Shown in pieces: positions 9,896 through 18,290 of a stretch of 64,000 bases of DNA. The stretch comes from Peribacter sp043814035. GTDB taxonomy: Bacteria > Patescibacteriota > Gracilibacteria > Peribacterales > Peribacteraceae. Below the pieces are notes generated by a model. The model was given only the letters and a program-made list of their open reading frames with translations, did not search any database and was not told the DNA's origin. Made by a program: the position numbers and the translations under genes. Position 1 is the first letter of the stretch. Every line of letters begins with the position of its first letter. The stretch is taken from assembly GCA_043814035.1 (NCBI GenBank), contig JBDRKJ010000007.1, positions 62,001 to 126,000 on the forward strand. The letters run 5' to 3'.

Positions 9896-11205
9896 AGAAA
9901 GCTACCCCTTTCTGCCCGCCCGTCGCCTTCGAGGTAGCAAGGGTACCGAAGCCGACCCTCCACACCTCCTTCGATGCATGGCGGGAAGTAATCGAGCGCA
10001 ACTTCCCGGAACTCGTCCACGCGGCAGAAACTGGCCTCAGCGTGGCCTGCCAGCTCCTCATCCGCGACGTAACGAATTGCAGCGCCCTCGTGCTCGTAGA
10101 TCAGCCCTCCGCAGGAAAGACCATCGCCATCAATTTTTTCGACGACATAGAGGGCATCACATATTCCTCAGATACCTTCACCCCCGCATCGTTCGTATCG
10201 AACGCCGCTACCGTAGCGAAAGACAAGCTCCCAAAGATCGACCTGCTCCCCCGCATCCGCCGAAAGATGTTTCTCGTTCGAGACATGGCCACAATCTTCT
10301 CTGCACGGGACGACGATCTGATGAAAAACCTTGGCATTCTGACGCGTGTATTAGATGGCGAGGGATTGGCTACAGATACCGGAATTCATGGAAGACGCTC
10401 CCTGCGGGGAGACTACGTTTTCATGATGTTGGCCGCCTCCACTCCCATTCCTCCCCGCGTGTGGAAGGTCATGGGAACGTTCGGGCAACGCCTTTTCTTC
10501 CTCGGGCTCCACCTCAAGCGCAAGACCAAGCAAGACCTCACGCGGCAGATCAAAGATACGAGCTACAAGAAGAAAGAAGCAGAATGCCGGGAATTCACCC
10601 GTGACCTGCTCTTCACCCTCTGGAACCGGCATCCCAAAGGCGTGGAGTGGGATAAAACGAAGGACCCCGACGCATGCCTCGACATTATCGCTCAGTGCGC
10701 CCTCCTCCTTGCCCGCCTCCGAGGGCAGGTCTTCGTCTACAAAGAGCGATGGGAGGGCGAAGACAAAGACTTCGGCCACACCGTACCGAGTGTGGAGCAC
10801 GAGAGCCGCATCAACCAATGCCTCTACAACATTGCCCGTGGCCATGCCCTCGCCATGGGCAGGAAGAACATCAGCGAGGAGGACATGCACCTCGTTGTGT
10901 CACTCACACTCGATTCCGCCCCCGGACACCGCGCTCCCATCTTCCACGAACTCATTAGAAGGGGCGGAGAGCTCAAGACAGGCGATGTAGAGGCTCTTCT
11001 GCATTGTTCCACCCCTACAGCCCTCAAAGAGCTCAAAACCTTCTGCATCCTCGATCTCTGCAAGGAGTACGAAGGCGACGCATTTGAGCCCTCCACGCAC
11101 GTACGGCTCAAAGACGACCTTCAGTGGTTCCTCGGCGGGGAGTGCCGAAACATCCTTAACCTTACCTCCGTGCCAGAAACTCAAAACGACACCCTCCCGT
11201 TTTAA
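9871..11205 (+). CDS. P-loop AAA-type ATPase of the mobile element
   Basis: 444 residues. A Walker A variant, VDQPSAGKTIAIN (about residues 75-87), lacks the first glycine. A Walker B-like strand KMFLVRDMATIF (about 132-143) and a sensor-like VFMMLAASTP (about 184-193) precede an arginine-containing helix (FGQRLFFLGL). The sequence VLDGEGLATDTGIHGRRSLRGDY between them resembles the loop of MCM/helicase-type ATPases. The C-terminus is helical and winged-helix-like. It probably acts in replication or mobilisation of the element. GC is higher than in the upstream cargo. It follows the DUF5659-like gene and the small ORF. Confidence 0.7.
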   Translation: MVPATPPIKKATPFCPPVAFEVARVPKPTLHTSFDAWREVIERNFPELVHAAETGLSVACQLLIRDVTNCSALVLVDQPSAGKTIAINFFDDIEGITYSSDTFTPASFVSNAATVAKDKLPKIDLLPRIRRKMFLVRDMATIFSARDDDLMKNLGILTRVLDGEGLATDTGIHGRRSLRGDYVFMMLAASTPIPPRVWKVMGTFGQRLFFLGLHLKRKTKQDLTRQIKDTSYKKKEAECREFTRDLLFTLWNRHPKGVEWDKTKDPDACLDIIAQCALLLARLRGQVFVYKERWEGEDKDFGHTVPSVEHESRINQCLYNIARGHALAMGRKNISEEDMHLVVSLTLDSAPGHRAPIFHELIRRGGELKTGDVEALLHCSTPTALKELKTFCILDLCKEYEGDAFEPSTHVRLKDDLQWFLGGECRNILNLTSVPETQNDTLPF

Positions 11206-11236
11206 GCATTTCTGACCCTGAGAAGCTTTATGCCAA

Positions 11237-11431
11237 ATGGACCACCTTCTCCCGCTACCGGCTCCCCCACTCACCCCCTCCCACGGGGAGCCCTTGGTGG
11301 CACGGGCTGGACGCAAGCGGGGTCCCAAGGCTCAACCCATGATCATGCGTGTGTCGTACGTGGGATCGGAAGGGTGGGACTACAAGAGGGCCATATATCC
11401 GATGATGAGGGAGTGGAGGTTTTTTGAATAA
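11237..11431 (+). CDS. possible small protein
   Basis: A 64-codon frame just downstream of the ATPase. The second half (RKRGPKAQPMIMRVSYVGSE, then GWDYKRAIYPMMREW) looks like structured protein, while the N-terminal Pro-rich part may be spurious, with a possible start at one of the internal Mets. An overlapping frame at 11230-11427 has less natural composition. Weak call. Confidence 0.3.
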   Translation: MDHLLPLPAPPLTPSHGEPLVARAGRKRGPKAQPMIMRVSYVGSEGWDYKRAIYPMMREWRFFE

Positions 11432-11449
11432 AATGAATAATAATATTTG

Positions 11450-12064
11450 TTAATATTTCCTTGGAAAGTTTCTTTTCCCTAGTTGCCACAAATACTTATC
11501 AATCTGCTTAAGATTAAATTGCTGAAGACCGTAATGCTTTCTAAATTGCATTAGAACATTTCTGAACTTACTGTACGTCTTCAATTCTTCTCTTGAGAAT
11601 TGATGGAAATGATCTTTATTTCTGAAGTACATAAGTATCTTATCAACGTAAGAATCATAAATCGGATACACCTTAGGATAGTGATGACTGCAATATTTTG
11701 TTGCAAAGGAATAGAAATTTATTATTGATCCTCCCGGCATGACTACTCTTGATATTTTATTCACTATTGAGAGATCACCTTTCGTAAGTTGTTTATCAAT
11801 CCCTAGCGAAACAATATGCTTTGCCACAGTAAATGGAGAAAATATATTCGTACTGTAGAAATCATTGAGTGCGCAAACCTTGATAAGCACATCATCCATT
11901 TTACTGTTTGACGGATATGTCTTTGTGAACAATTTCTTCAGGCTGCTTTCCTGCAACATATAGTTTTCTAATGAATCCCATCGTTTAAGATAACGCCTTA
12001 CTTCCTGCGATGATGGTTTCCTTGGAGTTTTCGTAACAGAGGAGGAGGTGATATTTCTGAACAT
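11450..12064 (-). CDS. hypothetical protein (AT-rich, likely acquired)
   Basis: 204 residues from ATG 12064. A longer frame from 12130 would overlap the 53-aa membrane ORF and adds an unlikely N-terminus. The strongest features are GGSIINFYSFATKYCSHHYP and VYPIYDSYVDKIL in the middle. These resemble the helix-hairpin/Asp segment of HhH-type DNA glycosylase-like proteins, but only loosely, so no enzyme call is made. AT content is much higher than in both flanks. It is followed on the same strand by nothing recognisable and is preceded by the small membrane protein. Confidence 0.6.
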   Translation of the reverse strand: MFRNITSSSVTKTPRKPSSQEVRRYLKRWDSLENYMLQESSLKKLFTKTYPSNSKMDDVLIKVCALNDFYSTNIFSPFTVAKHIVSLGIDKQLTKGDLSIVNKISRVVMPGGSIINFYSFATKYCSHHYPKVYPIYDSYVDKILMYFRNKDHFHQFSREELKTYSKFRNVLMQFRKHYGLQQFNLKQIDKYLWQLGKRNFPRKY

Positions 12065-12104
12065 ATCGCAAAGGTAATGTCCTATGTAAAGGTAGTAATG
12101 TACT

Positions 12105-12266
12105 CTAGGCAGTTGCAATAGCGTAAACAAAGAATAGGAAGGCGGCTATACAACCAAACCCGAGAATAGCGATAGGAACCAAGAATCCAGTCCCTGCATC
12201 TTTCGTGAACATTGTCCCGACTAACCAGAAGAACAGGAAGCCACCGATGAAAATAATCCAAAGCAT
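12105..12266 (-). CDS. 53-residue two-TM membrane protein
   Basis: Reading the minus strand from ATG 12266 gives a 53-residue protein with two hydrophobic helices: LWIIFIGGFLFFWLVG (2-17) and VPIAILGFGCIAAFLFFVYA (30-49). They are separated by a short charged loop (FTKDAGTG). This hairpin topology and codon composition make it a believable gene. No partner or family is recognised. It lies between DinD and the unknown protein on the same strand. Confidence 0.55.
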   Translation of the reverse strand: MLWIIFIGGFLFFWLVGTMFTKDAGTGFLVPIAILGFGCIAAFLFFVYAIATA

Positions 12267-12343
12267 GATGAGGCAAGCAAAGTATATGGTTATGCCATAT
12301 CACTTTGCAATGCTTTACTATTCATCTATCTCATCTAGAAGTG

Positions 12344-13240
12344 CTAAAGGGAGCTCAAGCTGATCTTTCTGGTCTCCGTAAGCTCTGGCGGCCTCTTGCC
12401 CTGCCTTAATTTCTTTCTCTCTTCGGAATTCATTCGTTTTTCCAGCTGTTTGATATCTTCTTCTGGTTTCAAGTGCTCAGGCAGTGTTCCCCCGATGTCT
12501 TTGATCGTCTGCCTCACCTTGCCTCCAACCTTAAAGTGCGTGTTAGCCGCCGATCTATCGCCAATAATATCTCCGCTTTCCAGCCGTTTTCTTAGCTGTT
12601 CATCTGTCTGCGTAATTCTGAACAAATTTGCTGCAAGTTCAGTCGCTCCCGCCCTGTCGAGTACCTTGTCCTTTCCAAGCCCTTTTTTCATCTGAATGCT
12701 TTTATGCGGCATTCCATACAAGCCCATGTATCCTGCGTCATTAAATGTTCCAAAACGCGTTACGCCTGATTTTTTAGCCGTCTCAGACAGTTTTCTATTG
12801 TGATCTGTGACCTCTCCACGAATCATTAACCGCTTCCTATTTTCCGGTAATTGTTCATATATTTCCTGCTTTCTCGTTTGAAATGCAAAATAGGTTTGGG
12901 CGAGAGCGATGGGCTTCTTGTCAGCGGCTCCATTCTGGGCAATGAGGTAACATGCATAACGAGACAGCTTGTAATCATCTATCTTTCTTTGGCCTCCCTG
13001 ACCCAATTCGGACATTTTGCTGATGTCAGCAAAATGATCAGCAACATTCTGCCCACTTGTTGTACAGGCTGTCTTTGCTTTCTGAATAACACTCTCAAAG
13101 TTTCTCCATTGTGCATAATCCAATAGAGGCATTAACTCTCTCGCCTCCCAATATTCTATTCCATCGGCATCCACTTTCTTAACACTTTCAAAATCCCTAT
13201 GTGGACCGAGTAATGAGCCGTCGGTCAAATCAGTTGTCAT
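12344..13240 (-). CDS. dinD: DNA damage-inducible protein D (DinD)
   Basis: 298 residues. The N-terminus has the BRO-N-like pattern EYWEARELMPLLDYAQWRNF, then DYKLSRYACYLIAQNGAADKKPIALAQTYFAFQTR. The C-terminal half carries DinD-specific GYMGLYGM and AATELAANLFRI-like (GATELAANLFRITQTDEQL) segments. In E. coli DinD is SOS-regulated and modulates RecA filaments; in other genomes it is often carried by mobile or defence-rich regions. No LexA box was identified upstream. It marks the right part of the accessory region; a terminator and host genes follow. Confidence 0.9.
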   Translation of the reverse strand: MTTDLTDGSLLGPHRDFESVKKVDADGIEYWEARELMPLLDYAQWRNFESVIQKAKTACTTSGQNVADHFADISKMSELGQGGQRKIDDYKLSRYACYLIAQNGAADKKPIALAQTYFAFQTRKQEIYEQLPENRKRLMIRGEVTDHNRKLSETAKKSGVTRFGTFNDAGYMGLYGMPHKSIQMKKGLGKDKVLDRAGATELAANLFRITQTDEQLRKRLESGDIIGDRSAANTHFKVGGKVRQTIKDIGGTLPEHLKPEEDIKQLEKRMNSEERKKLRQGKRPPELTETRKISLSSL

Positions 13241-13250
13241 TGCGAGTGCA

Positions 13251-13478
13251 ATGGTAGTCGATCAAGCATGTTCATTCCAGCCTTCCACTGATTATTCCCC
13301 AAGAACTTCACCCTCATCCTCACCCCAAACAAATAGTAACCTTGCTGCGTCCACTCCCCAGAATTCCTTTGACACAAGCCAAACCCGGATTACACTTGCG
13401 CCCGTGAATCCGCGATCAATCGCCCTCGGCATGATGCACATGATGATGCACTCGCTGCGAGGGCCTAGCTTGGCGTAA
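13251..13478 (+). CDS. doubtful small ORF before a terminator
   Basis: A 75-codon frame of Ser/Pro/Thr-rich composition ending in a Met/His-rich tail (GMMHMMMHSLRG). It lies 10 nt beyond the divergent dinD start and ends ~27 nt before a clear terminator, which is the main reason to list it. No motif is recognised, and it may simply be the leader region of dinD in antisense. Confidence 0.25.
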   Translation: MVVDQACSFQPSTDYSPRTSPSSSPQTNSNLAASTPQNSFDTSQTRITLAPVNPRSIALGMMHMMMHSLRGPSLA

Positions 13479-13497
13479 GGGATTCCCCCAACCTGCC

Positions 13498-13528
13498 AAA
13501 AAAGCCCCCGCATCCGCGAGGGTTTTTT
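13498..13528. terminator. bidirectional rho-independent terminator
   Basis: A 7-bp stem (CCCCCGC / GCGAGGG, one G-T pair) with a 4-nt loop at 13505-13522 is flanked by an A-run on the left and TTTTTT on the right. It would work on both strands and separates the accessory region from the hisS side. Confidence 0.85.
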
Positions 13529-13557
13529 CTTTTCTATTCCCTTTTCCCCCCTATCCC

Positions 13558-13758
13558 ATGGTAGTCCTCGTTCCCCAGCGCGCACCGGATGGCACGCCAG
13601 TTTTTGTAAATTCCGTCGAAGGCAAACGCGCACCTGAAGAGCTGGCCGCGCGAGCCGAAGCGGCCCGCAATGCCCACGTGACCGTCAACCACGCCACCGG
13701 TGAAGTACGACGCCTGGCAGATGGTGCATTGCTGCGGCATCTGCCATCAAAGGAGTAG
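13558..13758 (+). CDS. small hypothetical protein
   Basis: 66 residues, GC-rich like the host genes. It begins MVVLVPQRAPDGTPVFVN, followed by a helical Ala/Arg/Glu stretch (PEELAARAEAARNA) and a strand-like HVTVNHATGEVRRL. The upstream sequence is C/T-rich (ccccctatcccATG), as before other genes in this window. A 10-bp hairpin begins 18 nt after its stop. No family is recognised. Confidence 0.5.
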   Translation: MVVLVPQRAPDGTPVFVNSVEGKRAPEELAARAEAARNAHVTVNHATGEVRRLADGALLRHLPSKE

Positions 13759-13775
13759 GAATTATGCGACAATAG

Positions 13776-13812
13776 CGCAGGAGTGTGGCCGGTAACGGTT
13801 CGCACTCCTGCG
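13776..13812 (+). other. structured hairpin with GNRA-type loop before hisS
   Basis: CGCAGGAGTG pairs with CACTCCTGCG (10 bp). An inner CCG/CGG stem is closed by a GTAA tetraloop. No T-run follows, so this is more likely a structured RNA or leader element (or a weak terminator of the 13558 gene) than a classical terminator. Confidence 0.5.
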
Positions 13813-13871
13813 GACTGCGTAGAAGTACCCTTCTCAAAGGAACTCCTCACTGATACACTTTCTACTCATAT

Positions 13872-13952
13872 ATGGCTGAACCCCAATTTCGCACTCCCAT
13901 CCCCCTTCGCTCCCCGCTCCAGCAAGGAGCTACGGCGGGATCTCACTGGTAG
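13872..13952 (+). CDS. 26-codon upstream ORF in the hisS leader
   Basis: ATG 13872 opens a 26-codon frame whose start, MAEPQFRTP, mimics the first residues of HisS (MSEPSFRTP). It ends SHW-stop, with a His codon two sense codons before TAG. Its stop lies inside a hairpin (GGAGCTAC 13926-13933 with GTAGCTCC 13949-13956) that ends 17 nt before the hisS start codon. It may be a leader peptide controlling hisS or the relic of a duplicated gene start. Confidence 0.4.
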   Translation: MAEPQFRTPIPLRSPLQQGATAGSHW

Positions 13953-13956
13953 CTCC
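13926..13956 (+). promoter_or_regulatory. hairpin directly upstream of hisS
   Basis: A perfect 8-bp inverted repeat (GGAGCTAC / GTAGCTCC) with a 15-nt loop lies 17 nt before the hisS ATG and contains the stop codon of the upstream ORF. This placement would allow translation of the short ORF to influence access to the hisS start. Confidence 0.4.
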
Positions 13957-13973
13957 ACTCTCCCCGAGATAAC

Positions 13974-15320
13974 ATGTCAGAACCCTCGTTCCGAACCCCG
14001 AAAGGCACGCACGATGTCCTCCCCGAGGAACAGCGCTACATGACCTACATCAAGAAGGCAGCGCGTCACCGCGCCCGCCAAGCGGGATTTAAACGCATCG
14101 AAACACCGATGTTCGAGAATATCGGCGTCTTTGAGCGCGGCATTGGCGAGCATACCGACGCCGTCGAGAAGGAGCTTTTCTTAGTCTCTGGCAAGCACAC
14201 GGATGGAGACGAAAAAATTCAATATGCCCTGCGTCCCGAAACGACCGCTGCAACGTGCCGCGCCTATATTGAGCACGGCATGCAACAGTTACCCCAACCT
14301 GTGGAGCTCTATTCAATCGGGCCAAATTTCCGCTATGACCGACCACAGAAAGGGCGTTTCCGTCAATTCAATCAATTCTCCTTCGAAATGATCGGGCTCA
14401 AAGATCCGAGTCTCGACACACAGCTCATTCATGTCCTCACAAAGATTTTTGCAGATCTTCGGATCCTTGACCGTCTCACGCTCCAGATCAATAACATCGG
14501 TACGGGTGAGAACCGCGACGCCTACGTACAGGCGCTCAAAGACTTCTTCATCGGCAAAGAGCGAAATTTGCCCGAGGTCGATCGTAAGCGTCTCCAAACG
14601 AATCCTCTCCGACTTCTCGATTCGAAAGAAGAAGACACGCAGGTGCTCCTCAAGGGCGCTCCTCTTCTCGAGCAGTTCTTGAGCGACGAGAGCAAGCAGT
14701 ACCATGCCACTCTGCTCGAGTACCTCGATGCGCTCGGCATCGCCTACGTACCCAATCCGCACCTCGTGCGTGGACTCGACTACTACACCCAGACGGTATT
14801 TGAGTTCTGGGATCAGTCGACTGGCGCGCAGAACGCCGTCGCGGGCGGAGGCCGCTACGATGGATTGATCGAGCTCCTTGGCGGCAAGCCCACACCAGGC
14901 GTGGGTTTCTCCGTTGGTATGGAACGTGTTGTCTGGCACATGAAGGAGGCAGGCGTGCAGGCCCCACACAAAGATCAGGTCGATATCTTCGTGGCACAGC
15001 TGGGCCCCGAGGCCAAGAAGACGTGCCTCCTCCTCATCTCGGATCTCAGAGAGAAGGGCGTGCACACCGTGGGTGCGCTGGGTGAAGCCAGCCTCAAGAG
15101 CCAAATGCGCCTCGCCGACAAGTTCGAGGCGAAGTTCGCGCTCTTGCTGGGTAAAATGGAAGTGAAGCGCGGCACGATCATCTTAAGAGACATGCAGAAA
15201 GGCCAGCAGCAGGAAGTGCCCTTCGATGGCATCATCGATCGCGTAATCACCCTGCTCGGCGAAAAGAACCTCGATACGTACACACTACGGGATCAGTTTG
15301 AGGGGTCCACAGACGAATAA
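13974..15320 (+). CDS. hisS: histidyl-tRNA synthetase
   Basis: 448 residues, normal family length. Class II catalytic core: motif 2 is in IGPNFRYDRPQKGRFRQFNQ. The histidine-specific motif LVRGLDYYTQTVFEF and motif 3-like GVGFSVGMERV follow. The C-terminal anticodon-binding domain starts near VDIFVAQLGPEA (about residue 340). It charges tRNA-His, whose gene is at the left edge of the window. The ATG is preceded by no Shine-Dalgarno sequence but by a C/T-rich stretch and a hairpin. A repeated 3' element starts directly at the stop codon. Confidence 0.97.
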   Translation: MSEPSFRTPKGTHDVLPEEQRYMTYIKKAARHRARQAGFKRIETPMFENIGVFERGIGEHTDAVEKELFLVSGKHTDGDEKIQYALRPETTAATCRAYIEHGMQQLPQPVELYSIGPNFRYDRPQKGRFRQFNQFSFEMIGLKDPSLDTQLIHVLTKIFADLRILDRLTLQINNIGTGENRDAYVQALKDFFIGKERNLPEVDRKRLQTNPLRLLDSKEEDTQVLLKGAPLLEQFLSDESKQYHATLLEYLDALGIAYVPNPHLVRGLDYYTQTVFEFWDQSTGAQNAVAGGGRYDGLIELLGGKPTPGVGFSVGMERVVWHMKEAGVQAPHKDQVDIFVAQLGPEAKKTCLLLISDLREKGVHTVGALGEASLKSQMRLADKFEAKFALLLGKMEVKRGTIILRDMQKGQQQEVPFDGIIDRVITLLGEKNLDTYTLRDQFEGSTDE

Positions 15321-15410
15321 TTCATAAGAGACAAACCTTCCCACAGGGACCTTCAGCCAGCGCTTAGAACCCGAGAGACCCGCGCTTCGGCACGAATTGT
15401 TTTTATTGGA
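15321..15410 (+). terminator. repeated 3'-end element (copy 1)
   Basis: It starts immediately after the hisS TAA with TTCATAAGAGACAAACCTTC, CCACAGGGACC, and ends in a hairpin-like GC stretch and GTTTTTATT. The same 5' half follows the stops at 25882, 30612 (minus) and 43662 (minus). The position directly after stop codons and the T-run suggest a transcription terminator, here between convergent hisS and gyrB. Confidence 0.55.
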
Positions 15411-15455
15411 TTCTGAAACAACATACAAAATATGAAAGAGTGCCCGTCTCACCTC

Positions 15456-17495
15456 TTAAATATCCAAATTCTTCACCGTCTTTGCACGGCTCTGGATAAA
15501 CTTGCGGCGCGGGGCTACCTCGGGCCCCATGAGGGTCGAGAAGGTGGCGTCGGCCAACTCGACATCCTCCATGGTCACGCGCATCATGCTGCGACTCTCG
15601 GGGTTCATGGTCGTATCCCACAGCTGATCGGGATTCATTTCGCCCAAACCCTTGTAGCGCTGGATGTTCACGCGCGATGTCCTTTTGGGTTCTTCCTTTT
15701 TCTTCGCTCCCTTCGTGAGTGCTTTCATTTCTTCTGTCTCCTCTGTTTCTTCTGTCTCCTCTTCACCCTGCATATCCTTTTCGGCCACACCCCACCTCTT
15801 GAGCGTCTTCTCTTTTTCGTCGTCGCTGTAGGCGTACTCCATCTCCTTGCCACGCTGAATCTTGTAGAGCGGTGGCTGGGCGATGTAGATGAAACCTCCT
15901 TCAACGAGCTCCGGGAAATAGCGGAAGAAGAGGGTCAAGAGGAGCGTGCGAATATGGGCACCGTCTACGTCGGCATCGGTCATGATCACCACGCGGTGGT
16001 ACCGGAGCTTACTCAAGTCCTTCACCTCGCCAATTCCTACTCCTAGCGCGATGATGAGCGCTTTGATTTCGTTGTTAGACAGCATCCTGTCGAGCCGGGC
16101 CTGCTCCACATTAAGGATCTTGCCTCGAAGCGGCAGAATGGCCTGGTAGTGGCGATTGCGTCCCTGCTTGGCACTGCCACCGGCGCTGTCACCCTCGACA
16201 ATGAAGATCTCGCATTCGCTGGGATCGCGACTGGAACAATCTGCTAATTTACCCGGCAGCGTCATACCCTCCAGCGCCCCTTTGCGGATTACCGAGTCAC
16301 GGGCGGCGCGGGCGGCGAGACGCGCGCGGGCGGCGAGCAGACACTTGGCCACAATGTTTTTCGCTTCACCGGGGTGCTCCTCAAAATACTCGGCCAGCTT
16401 CTCATTCACCACCGTCTCGACCGCAGTCTTCATTTCAGCATTGCCAAGCTTGCTCTTCGTCTGCCCTTCGAACTGCGGATCCTTAAGACGTACGGAGACG
16501 ATCGCCGTAAGACCCTCGCGCACATCCTCGGCCGAAAGATTTTCATCCTTCTCTTTAAGCAGGCTCTGAGAGCGCGCATAGGCGTTGATGGTGCGCGTAA
16601 TGGCTGCCTTAAACCCCGTGAGGTGGTGACCGCCCTCCATGGTGTGGATGTTGTTGGCGAAGGTCGCCACCATCTCCTGAAAGGACTGCGTGTACTGCAG
16701 TGCCACTTCCACAAAACCATCGGAGGTCTCTTTCTCAAACCAGATGGGCTTGCCGATAACATCGCGGGACTCGTTGAGGTGCGACACGTACGCAGCGATA
16801 CCTCCTTCGAAATGAAAGCGGTACAGACGCGCCTGTTTCTGATCTTCTTCGCTGCGTTGTTCACGCTCATCCAAGAGTGCAATCGTGATACCACGCGTCA
16901 AGTACGCCTGCTGCCGAAGCCGGTTCATAATCGTCACAAGCGAGAATTCCAGCGTGTCGAAAATCTGTTTATCGGGCCAGAATCGAATGAGAGTGCCGCT
17001 CTTTTTCGCCTCGCCTTTCGGCTTCACATCAGCCAGAGGCTTGCCGCGTTCGTAATCCTGTACCCAGGTTTTTCCGTTGCGGTACACCTCGGCGTGCATC
17101 TTGGAACTGAGCGCGTTCACGACCGACGAGCCCACGCCGTGCAGACCTCCTGAGACCTTGTATCCACTGTCATCGCCACCGAACTTGCCACCGGCATGGA
17201 GTGTCGTGAGCACGATTTCGAGTGCGGACTTCTTGAGTTTGGGATGAATGTCGACGGGAATACCACGTCCGTTATCTTCTACGCTCACAGAGCCATCTTC
17301 GTGCATGATAACGGTGATGAGCGTGGCGTGACCACCCATCGCCTCGTCAATTGCGTTGTCGACGATCTCGTAGACTAAGTGGTGCAAACCGCGCTGATCG
17401 GTGGAGCCGATATACATGCCCGGACGCTTGCGAACGGGCTCCAGGCCTTCTAAAACCTGGATGTTCTCGGCGGTGTACTTCTTTGCAGTCGCCAT
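15456..17495 (-). CDS. gyrB: DNA gyrase subunit B
   Basis: 679 residues from ATG 17495 (MATAKKYTAENIQVLEG); an upstream ATG at 17534 adds a non-conserved extension. GHKL ATPase domain: RKRPGMYIGS, DNAIDEA, DNGRGIPVD, GGLHGVGSSVVNAL. Toprim domain: EGDSAGGSAKQGR, PLRGKILNVE and DADVDGAHIR. The C-terminal part has YKGLGEMNPDQLWDTTM. A charged Glu/Thr insert (EETEETEETEE) lies just before that, near residue 590. GyrB drives ATP-dependent supercoiling together with GyrA, which is not in this window. The gene diverges from rpsU. Confidence 0.97.
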   Translation of the reverse strand: MATAKKYTAENIQVLEGLEPVRKRPGMYIGSTDQRGLHHLVYEIVDNAIDEAMGGHATLITVIMHEDGSVSVEDNGRGIPVDIHPKLKKSALEIVLTTLHAGGKFGGDDSGYKVSGGLHGVGSSVVNALSSKMHAEVYRNGKTWVQDYERGKPLADVKPKGEAKKSGTLIRFWPDKQIFDTLEFSLVTIMNRLRQQAYLTRGITIALLDEREQRSEEDQKQARLYRFHFEGGIAAYVSHLNESRDVIGKPIWFEKETSDGFVEVALQYTQSFQEMVATFANNIHTMEGGHHLTGFKAAITRTINAYARSQSLLKEKDENLSAEDVREGLTAIVSVRLKDPQFEGQTKSKLGNAEMKTAVETVVNEKLAEYFEEHPGEAKNIVAKCLLAARARLAARAARDSVIRKGALEGMTLPGKLADCSSRDPSECEIFIVEGDSAGGSAKQGRNRHYQAILPLRGKILNVEQARLDRMLSNNEIKALIIALGVGIGEVKDLSKLRYHRVVIMTDADVDGAHIRTLLLTLFFRYFPELVEGGFIYIAQPPLYKIQRGKEMEYAYSDDEKEKTLKRWGVAEKDMQGEEETEETEETEEMKALTKGAKKKEEPKRTSRVNIQRYKGLGEMNPDQLWDTTMNPESRSMMRVTMEDVELADATFSTLMGPEVAPRRKFIQSRAKTVKNLDI

Positions 17496-17688
17496 ATCTT
17501 GGTGGATTCTAGTGAGAACGGACGGCGGTGGCAATGCCTGAGATCGTCACATTGAAGAGGTTTTATGTTTTTTTTCGGTGGACCGATTTTCTCTCGGTCG
17601 ACGTGGCAAATCCTTGACCCTCCAGGTTACAGGGAAGAGGTTTTTTCCTTGCAAACACTTGCCCTCTCCCTTACCCTTTTCCGGCGCA

Positions 17689-17904
17689 ATGGCCATTCAT
17701 GCTCACAGAAACGGCGACGAATCCAATGACCGCCTTCAGCAGCGGTTTAAGGGACAGGTGCAGCGTACGGGGCTTTTAAAGCTTCTGCGTGAGCGTTCCC
17801 GCCTCAAGAAAGCGCCAAACAAACGTATTCTTCGGCAACGCGCCCTCAAGCGCGAAGGTTTCCGCGAGATCAATCGCAAGAAGAAGTTCTATTCCAACAT
17901 GTAA
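17689..17904 (+). CDS. rpsU: ribosomal protein bS21
   Basis: 71 residues from ATG 17689 (MAIHAHRNGDES). A longer frame from 17578 adds an unrelated N-terminus. The basic helical body (FKGQVQRTGLLKLLRERSR, KAPNKRILRQRALKREGF) matches bS21, which binds the 30S subunit near the anti-Shine-Dalgarno end of 16S rRNA. A C/T-rich leader (ccctctcccttaccctttt) precedes the start, and no SD is present. bS21 is of interest here because SD signals are scarce throughout the window. Confidence 0.85.
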   Translation: MAIHAHRNGDESNDRLQQRFKGQVQRTGLLKLLRERSRLKKAPNKRILRQRALKREGFREINRKKKFYSNM

Positions 17905-17927
17905 GAGGATAGCTTTTAGCTGATAGC

Positions 17928-18290
17928 TTATCGAAAATCACTTGTTCCGAGTTTGCGGATGATTGTGGAAAGCATCTTCTGCACTTCTATGAGAACAATG
18001 AGAATTTTTGCGATATTCAAATGATGAATACCTTCTGCGAGAAGCAACTGTGTTTCAAGCTCGGCAGCTGATCCTTGCGCAATACGCAAGAAATGTGCAA
18101 ATTCTTTCCTGGTTCCCCTCTTCTTGCCCTCGGCAATGTTTGACGGAATGGAAACAGCACAGCGACGCATCTGATCTGCCAAACAATACCTTTCAAGGCT
18201 GGGGAGAGTTGAGACAAATTGATAGACGTCCTGAGCCAATGTCATCGACCGCTGCCAGACGATCAAATCTTTAAAGGATTGAATAACCAT
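17928..18290 (-). CDS. four-helix-bundle protein (23S rRNA IVS-type)
   Basis: 120 residues from ATG 18290 (MVIQSFKDLIVWQRSM). The pattern FKDLIVWQRSM...DVYQFVSTLPSLERYCLADQMRRCAVSIPSNIAEG-KKR is the signature of the four-helix-bundle family first noted in 23S rRNA intervening sequences, common as free genes in CPR and Bacteroidetes. Function unknown. The first 48 codons of the longer frame (from 18434) lack similarity to the family. Flanking DNA has short AGCT-rich direct repeats (e.g. agctaccagctaccagct near 18440). A second family member lies at 63515-63877. Confidence 0.88.
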   Translation of the reverse strand: MVIQSFKDLIVWQRSMTLAQDVYQFVSTLPSLERYCLADQMRRCAVSIPSNIAEGKKRGTRKEFAHFLRIAQGSAAELETQLLLAEGIHHLNIAKILIVLIEVQKMLSTIIRKLGTSDFR

